Assembly: GCA_006218065.1 (NCBI GenBank)
Contig: VBWE01000002.1
Location: 239,045 to 303,044 of the forward strand
DNA length: 64,000 nt
Direction: 5' to 3'
From: Bacteroidota bacterium
Lineage (GTDB): Bacteria; Bacteroidota; Bacteroidia; Palsa-965
The translations under genes were made by a program, and so were the position numbers. This document shows positions 60,869 through 64,000 of the stretch, one piece after another. The stretch's first letter is position 1; every line of letters starts with the position of its first letter. A model generated the notes under the pieces. That model saw nothing but the letters and a program-made list of their open reading frames with translations. It made no database searches and was not told the origin of the DNA.

Positions 60869-63211
60869 TTATTTTGTTTTTCCGTCAGGTGGCGGCGGCG
60901 TTTGCGCTGCGGGATCGGCGGGCGGGGGAGCGGCTTTTTTTGCTTCCAGGTCGGCGATGGCTTTTAATACTTCCGGGTCCCCGGGTTTGAGTTCCAGCGC
61001 TTTTTCCAGGCTGCTTTCCGCCGTTGCCCAGAATGCGGGCTGGTTGGTGCAGGCCATGCCATAGCTGAGCCAGCTGCGGAAATTGCGCGGTTCGGTAAAC
61101 GTTTTCTGCTGCAGCTCGTTGAAAAAGTTCGCTGATCCGAATCCTTCGTTCAGTTTGCTCATCATCGCGGCCACGTTCAGCGTATCCTGCACGGTTGCTT
61201 TGCCCAGCGAAATATTGGGAGCAATGCGGGCTTTCAGTTCATAGCCGTAGATATGTCCTTTATTGAAAGCGTCTTTGGCCTGCGCGAATTTCAGCGCCAT
61301 GAAACTGGTGCCGGCGTAATTGTTCCAGTTGTCCAGGTTCCAGGGATCGACCATGGCGGCCCAGCCGAAATAAACCGATGCGCTGTCGTAATCTTTTCTT
61401 GTACCTGCGGGGAAACCGAGGTTGGTGAAAAACTTCGCGTACTCGTTCGTCAGCGGGTGATCGTGGAAATATTCTTCGGCCAACGACCAGCTTTGCGCTG
61501 CGCGCGGATAATCTTTCTGGTAATAATAACAGAGCCCGAGGTTGAGATAACTGTTCACGTATTTCGGGTTGATCTCTACGGCCTTGAGCAAATATTTCTC
61601 GGCGATTTTGGCATAATACACCAGGCTGTCGCGGTGCAGCGAATCGTCTTTGAACGCGATGCCTTTATCCATGTAGCGTGCGCCGGCATTGCCGTTGGTG
61701 AGCGCACTTTCCGAAACATATTTCACATCGCGGCTGAACAGTGTGTAATCGTCGTGCCAGTCGGGGTTGCGCGAAATCGTTTTGAATCCGTACAGCCCGG
61801 TAATCACCACCACCAGGCCCGCACCGATCGCCATGCCGGGAAGATTTTTCGTCTTCAGCCATTCCGCACCTTTCACAATTCCCCAGGCGAGCACCATCAC
61901 GAAACCGAGCGAGGAATGGTAAATGAGTCGTTCGCCCATCGTGGCGCCGATGTCCATAAAAATGTTGGCGATCAGGGCGAAGAAACCAAAATAAATGGCC
62001 AGCGCAAATGCCAGCGGATGCCGTCGCCGCCAAAGCGTCCAGGCCCACCAGATCAGCACCGCATAAATGAAAAAGGAAAGCCAGACCATCGGGTCGTTGA
62101 AACCGGAATACGGAAAATGCCGGTACGAATAATCCGACGAAAGCGGGTGCGGGAAAACAAGCAGCACCAGGTAATCGTCGAGACGGTTGATTTTCGATGC
62201 GGTAATATTTCCTTTCTCTTTCGGTTTGGCTCCGTCTATCTTTTTCAGGTTGAGGTACGGATCGTTCAGGATGTCCTGCGTTTTCAGGTTCACCGGCGTT
62301 CGCGCAAGGCCCACCGCGTTGTAACGCATGCCGCCGTATATAACCACGGCGAGCAGCATGGGCAGGAAAGCCGTGATGGCCTGGCGGAGTTTCCTTTTAT
62401 GAAAGATGACGACGCCGATAATGGGCAGGAAAATCATGGCCAGCGCATATTCTTTCGACAACAGCGCAAGAAGCAGGCAGCCGGCGGCTATGGCCAGGTC
62501 TTTTATTTCCTTTCCCAGGTCGTACCGGAAATAAAAAATGAACGTAAGTGTGACGAAGATCAGGGAGAAAATTTCGTCGCGGCTTTTTACGTTCGCAATA
62601 ACTTCCGTGTGAATCGGGTGCGCGGCGAAAAGCAGCGTGGCGATGAATGCGATATCGGTATTGAACCGGAAAATAAAATTGCGCAGGAAGTAGAAAAGCA
62701 GGAGCAGGGAAACAGCGTAATAAAAAACCTGGAACCCGTGCCGTACCGGGGCGATACGCTGGTTCTCCATTTTTTCGAAACGGACTTTTTCTACTTTTTC
62801 CTGGTAATCGTTATGCTCTTTTATTTTTTGTTCATCCGCTCCCGGCGGAGGCGGCGCGGGGGAAAAGGTTTTGATGAAAAGCTGCGTTTCAATGGCGAAG
62901 CTTACGATGGACAGCGGGCGGTAACGGCCGCCGGAAAGCTGCTGTTCCACGCCCATGCTTTCGTAAAAACTGGCGTAGGCATCTTTCCCCATAATATCGC
63001 TGATGCCGGAAGTGCCGTCCATCACGTACCGGTTCTTGTGGATGATGATCTCGTCATCCAGCGCGTACCAGTTGCCGATAGAGTTGACGTACAAACCTGC
63101 GCCCACCAGGATGATTATAGCCGCCTGGATCCAGAATGATTTGACCGGAATGAGTCCGCCGGAAGCGAGTTCGGCCTGTTTGAAAGGCGCTGCTGCGTTT
63201 GTCTTTGCCAT
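60869..63211 (-). CDS. Membrane GT-C-like protein with TPR (TMTC-like)
   Basis: 780 aa. About ten membrane helices in residues 25-470, with ALDDEII after the first helix (an acidic metal motif like those of GT-C sugar transferases), AHPIHTEVIANVKSRDEIFSL and NRLDDYLVLLVFPHPLSSDYSY. Residues 500-750 carry TPR-like units (AEKYLLKAVEINPKYVNSYLNLGLCYYYQKDYPRAAQSW), then a Pro-rich tail. Such proteins are lipid-linked sugar to protein transferases by analogy with TMTC proteins. Substrate unknown. Confidence 0.8.
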   Translation of the reverse strand: MAKTNAAAPFKQAELASGGLIPVKSFWIQAAIIILVGAGLYVNSIGNWYALDDEIIIHKNRYVMDGTSGISDIMGKDAYASFYESMGVEQQLSGGRYRPLSIVSFAIETQLFIKTFSPAPPPPGADEQKIKEHNDYQEKVEKVRFEKMENQRIAPVRHGFQVFYYAVSLLLLFYFLRNFIFRFNTDIAFIATLLFAAHPIHTEVIANVKSRDEIFSLIFVTLTFIFYFRYDLGKEIKDLAIAAGCLLLALLSKEYALAMIFLPIIGVVIFHKRKLRQAITAFLPMLLAVVIYGGMRYNAVGLARTPVNLKTQDILNDPYLNLKKIDGAKPKEKGNITASKINRLDDYLVLLVFPHPLSSDYSYRHFPYSGFNDPMVWLSFFIYAVLIWWAWTLWRRRHPLAFALAIYFGFFALIANIFMDIGATMGERLIYHSSLGFVMVLAWGIVKGAEWLKTKNLPGMAIGAGLVVVITGLYGFKTISRNPDWHDDYTLFSRDVKYVSESALTNGNAGARYMDKGIAFKDDSLHRDSLVYYAKIAEKYLLKAVEINPKYVNSYLNLGLCYYYQKDYPRAAQSWSLAEEYFHDHPLTNEYAKFFTNLGFPAGTRKDYDSASVYFGWAAMVDPWNLDNWNNYAGTSFMALKFAQAKDAFNKGHIYGYELKARIAPNISLGKATVQDTLNVAAMMSKLNEGFGSANFFNELQQKTFTEPRNFRSWLSYGMACTNQPAFWATAESSLEKALELKPGDPEVLKAIADLEAKKAAPPPADPAAQTPPPPDGKTK

Positions 63212-63395
63212 ACGAATTACGAATGCTGCGAATTGTAAATTAAATTCGCGCCACGGACGAATTTATAGAAAAAAGAGTTTTGGTCTGAAATTTGTTTTGC
63301 TCCGGTGCCGTAATATGGCTGCCCGGGCTTGGGAAGCCGGTATTCCCGAAACTTTTCTACCTTTATTTCCTGTTTCTTAACCAAACACTTCCGAC

Positions 63396-64000
63396 ATGAA
63401 GAAATTACTCTCCGCTGCCGCAGCTTTCATCCTCGTATCCGCTGTCTCGGCACAAAACTTCGAAGGCACCATCGAATTCAAAAAATTCTCCGAAAAGGAC
63501 ACGATCAGCTACATTTATCATGTGAAAGGCGACAAAGTGCGTATCGACGAAATCGGTGCGCGTTCGAAGAAAGTGGAAGGCAGTTTCCTGATCGATCTTA
63601 AAGCAGGCACCACCAGGTTCCTGAGCCACGACCGCCAGACCTGGGGCGAGCACAAACCCAGCCAGGCCCCGGCAGTAACCGGTACGCCGAAAGTGGAAAA
63701 GACAAGCAACGTGAAAACCATCCAGGGATACAAGTGCACGGAATATATCGTGAAAAGCACCGAGGAAGGCACGAAGATTTCGTACTGGATGACCAGCGGA
63801 AAATTTACCTTCTTCAAACCGATGCTCAAACTGCTCAACCGCAAAGAAAAATTTTCCATCTACTACCAGCTCCTGCCGGTGAAAGACGGTGCGTTTTCCC
63901 TCGCAGCCATCCAGACCGATCTCTCCGGGAAAGAAACCGGGCGACTGGAAGTAACCAAGATCACCAAGAAAACGGTGGACGCTGCGCAGTTTACTATTCC
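63396..64000 (+). CDS. DUF4412-type secreted protein (3' end cut by window)
   Basis: The first 201 codons. A signal peptide (LLSAAAAFILVSAVSAQ) then NFEGTIEFKKFSEKDTISYIYHVKGDKVRIDE, the DUF4412 pattern, and NVKTIQGYKCTEYIVK, SYWMTSGKFTFFKP. Periplasmic or outer-membrane associated; function unknown. The start is supported by a short A-rich leader. The stop lies outside the window. Confidence 0.88.
   Translation, partial: MKKLLSAAAAFILVSAVSAQNFEGTIEFKKFSEKDTISYIYHVKGDKVRIDEIGARSKKVEGSFLIDLKAGTTRFLSHDRQTWGEHKPSQAPAVTGTPKVEKTSNVKTIQGYKCTEYIVKSTEEGTKISYWMTSGKFTFFKPMLKLLNRKEKFSIYYQLLPVKDGAFSLAAIQTDLSGKETGRLEVTKITKKTVDAAQFTI

Noticed and set aside
61253-63139. A 628-aa open frame on the plus strand opposite the TMTC-like gene
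   Set aside because: It is a shadow frame: composition is Arg/His/Phe-rich without any domain, and the minus-strand gene has clear helices and TPRs.

Overview
The window comes from the chromosome of a Bacteroidota bacterium with mid-range GC (about half), probably an environmental lineage near the Chitinophagales; the exact taxon is an inference. Supporting evidence: four proteins with type IX secretion (T9SS) C-terminal sorting domains, a SprB-like giant repeat protein followed by PorP/SprF, the DUF4270 / half-length glycogen synthase / glmS / panC block, ECF sigma factors paired with membrane-plus-beta-barrel partners, and promoters of the Bacteroidota TAnnTTTG type.

Region 1 (1-9680) starts with tRNA-Leu(CAA) and its terminator, then an AT-rich accessory block: a small protein, a chimeric DJ-1/PfpI gene, two short-chain dehydrogenases, an AraC regulator and an MBL-fold hydrolase. 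Its 5' leaders are duplicated and there are gene scraps (SDR start, possible DUF1016, Reg_prop blade). A DUF1801 protein, a cupin and an arsR-SRPBCC-DoxX operon with a clear promoter/operator follow. It ends at a 20-bp perfect hairpin and a degenerate tRNA-Leu 3' fragment split by a palindrome, so 242-9580 may be an old tRNA-anchored island. No integrase is visible.

Region 2 (9683-26802) holds two paralogous ECF sigma / anti-sigma-beta-barrel pairs, two adjacent T9SS cargo proteins, a SpoIIE-type phosphatase, a T9SS protein built of 50-residue repeats, an AraC-GyrI regulator with a 42-aa secreted peptide, a leucine-rich repeat protein, a triple-rhodanese protein and a GlxA-like regulator.

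Region 3 (27041-32050) is a tightly overlapping five-gene operon matching the uncharacterised STM4015-STM4014-STM4013-STM4012-STM4011 cassette named after Salmonella genes: a leucine-rich repeat protein, an ATP-grasp enzyme, a sulfatase/alkaline-phosphatase-fold hydrolase and two radical SAM enzymes. It is the best candidate here for an undescribed biochemical system.

Region 4 (32367-51187) is mostly housekeeping: lipoproteins, dCMP deaminase, S41 protease, a Crp/Fnr regulator with a matching operator before a membrane protein / cytochrome c / hydrolase operon, superoxide dismutase, a TM2 protein, glmS, DUF4270, glycogen synthase N-domain and panC. A second small unknown cluster lies at 46931-48748 (Cys-rich protein, pentein enzyme, basic mini-protein), followed by an all-helical unknown and an acetyltransferase. 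Region 5 (51189-64000) holds PorP/SprF, an 8.25-kb SprB-like adhesin gene, a small hypothetical, a TMTC-like GT-C/TPR membrane protein and a truncated DUF4412 gene. Several families of intergenic inverted repeats recur across the second half.
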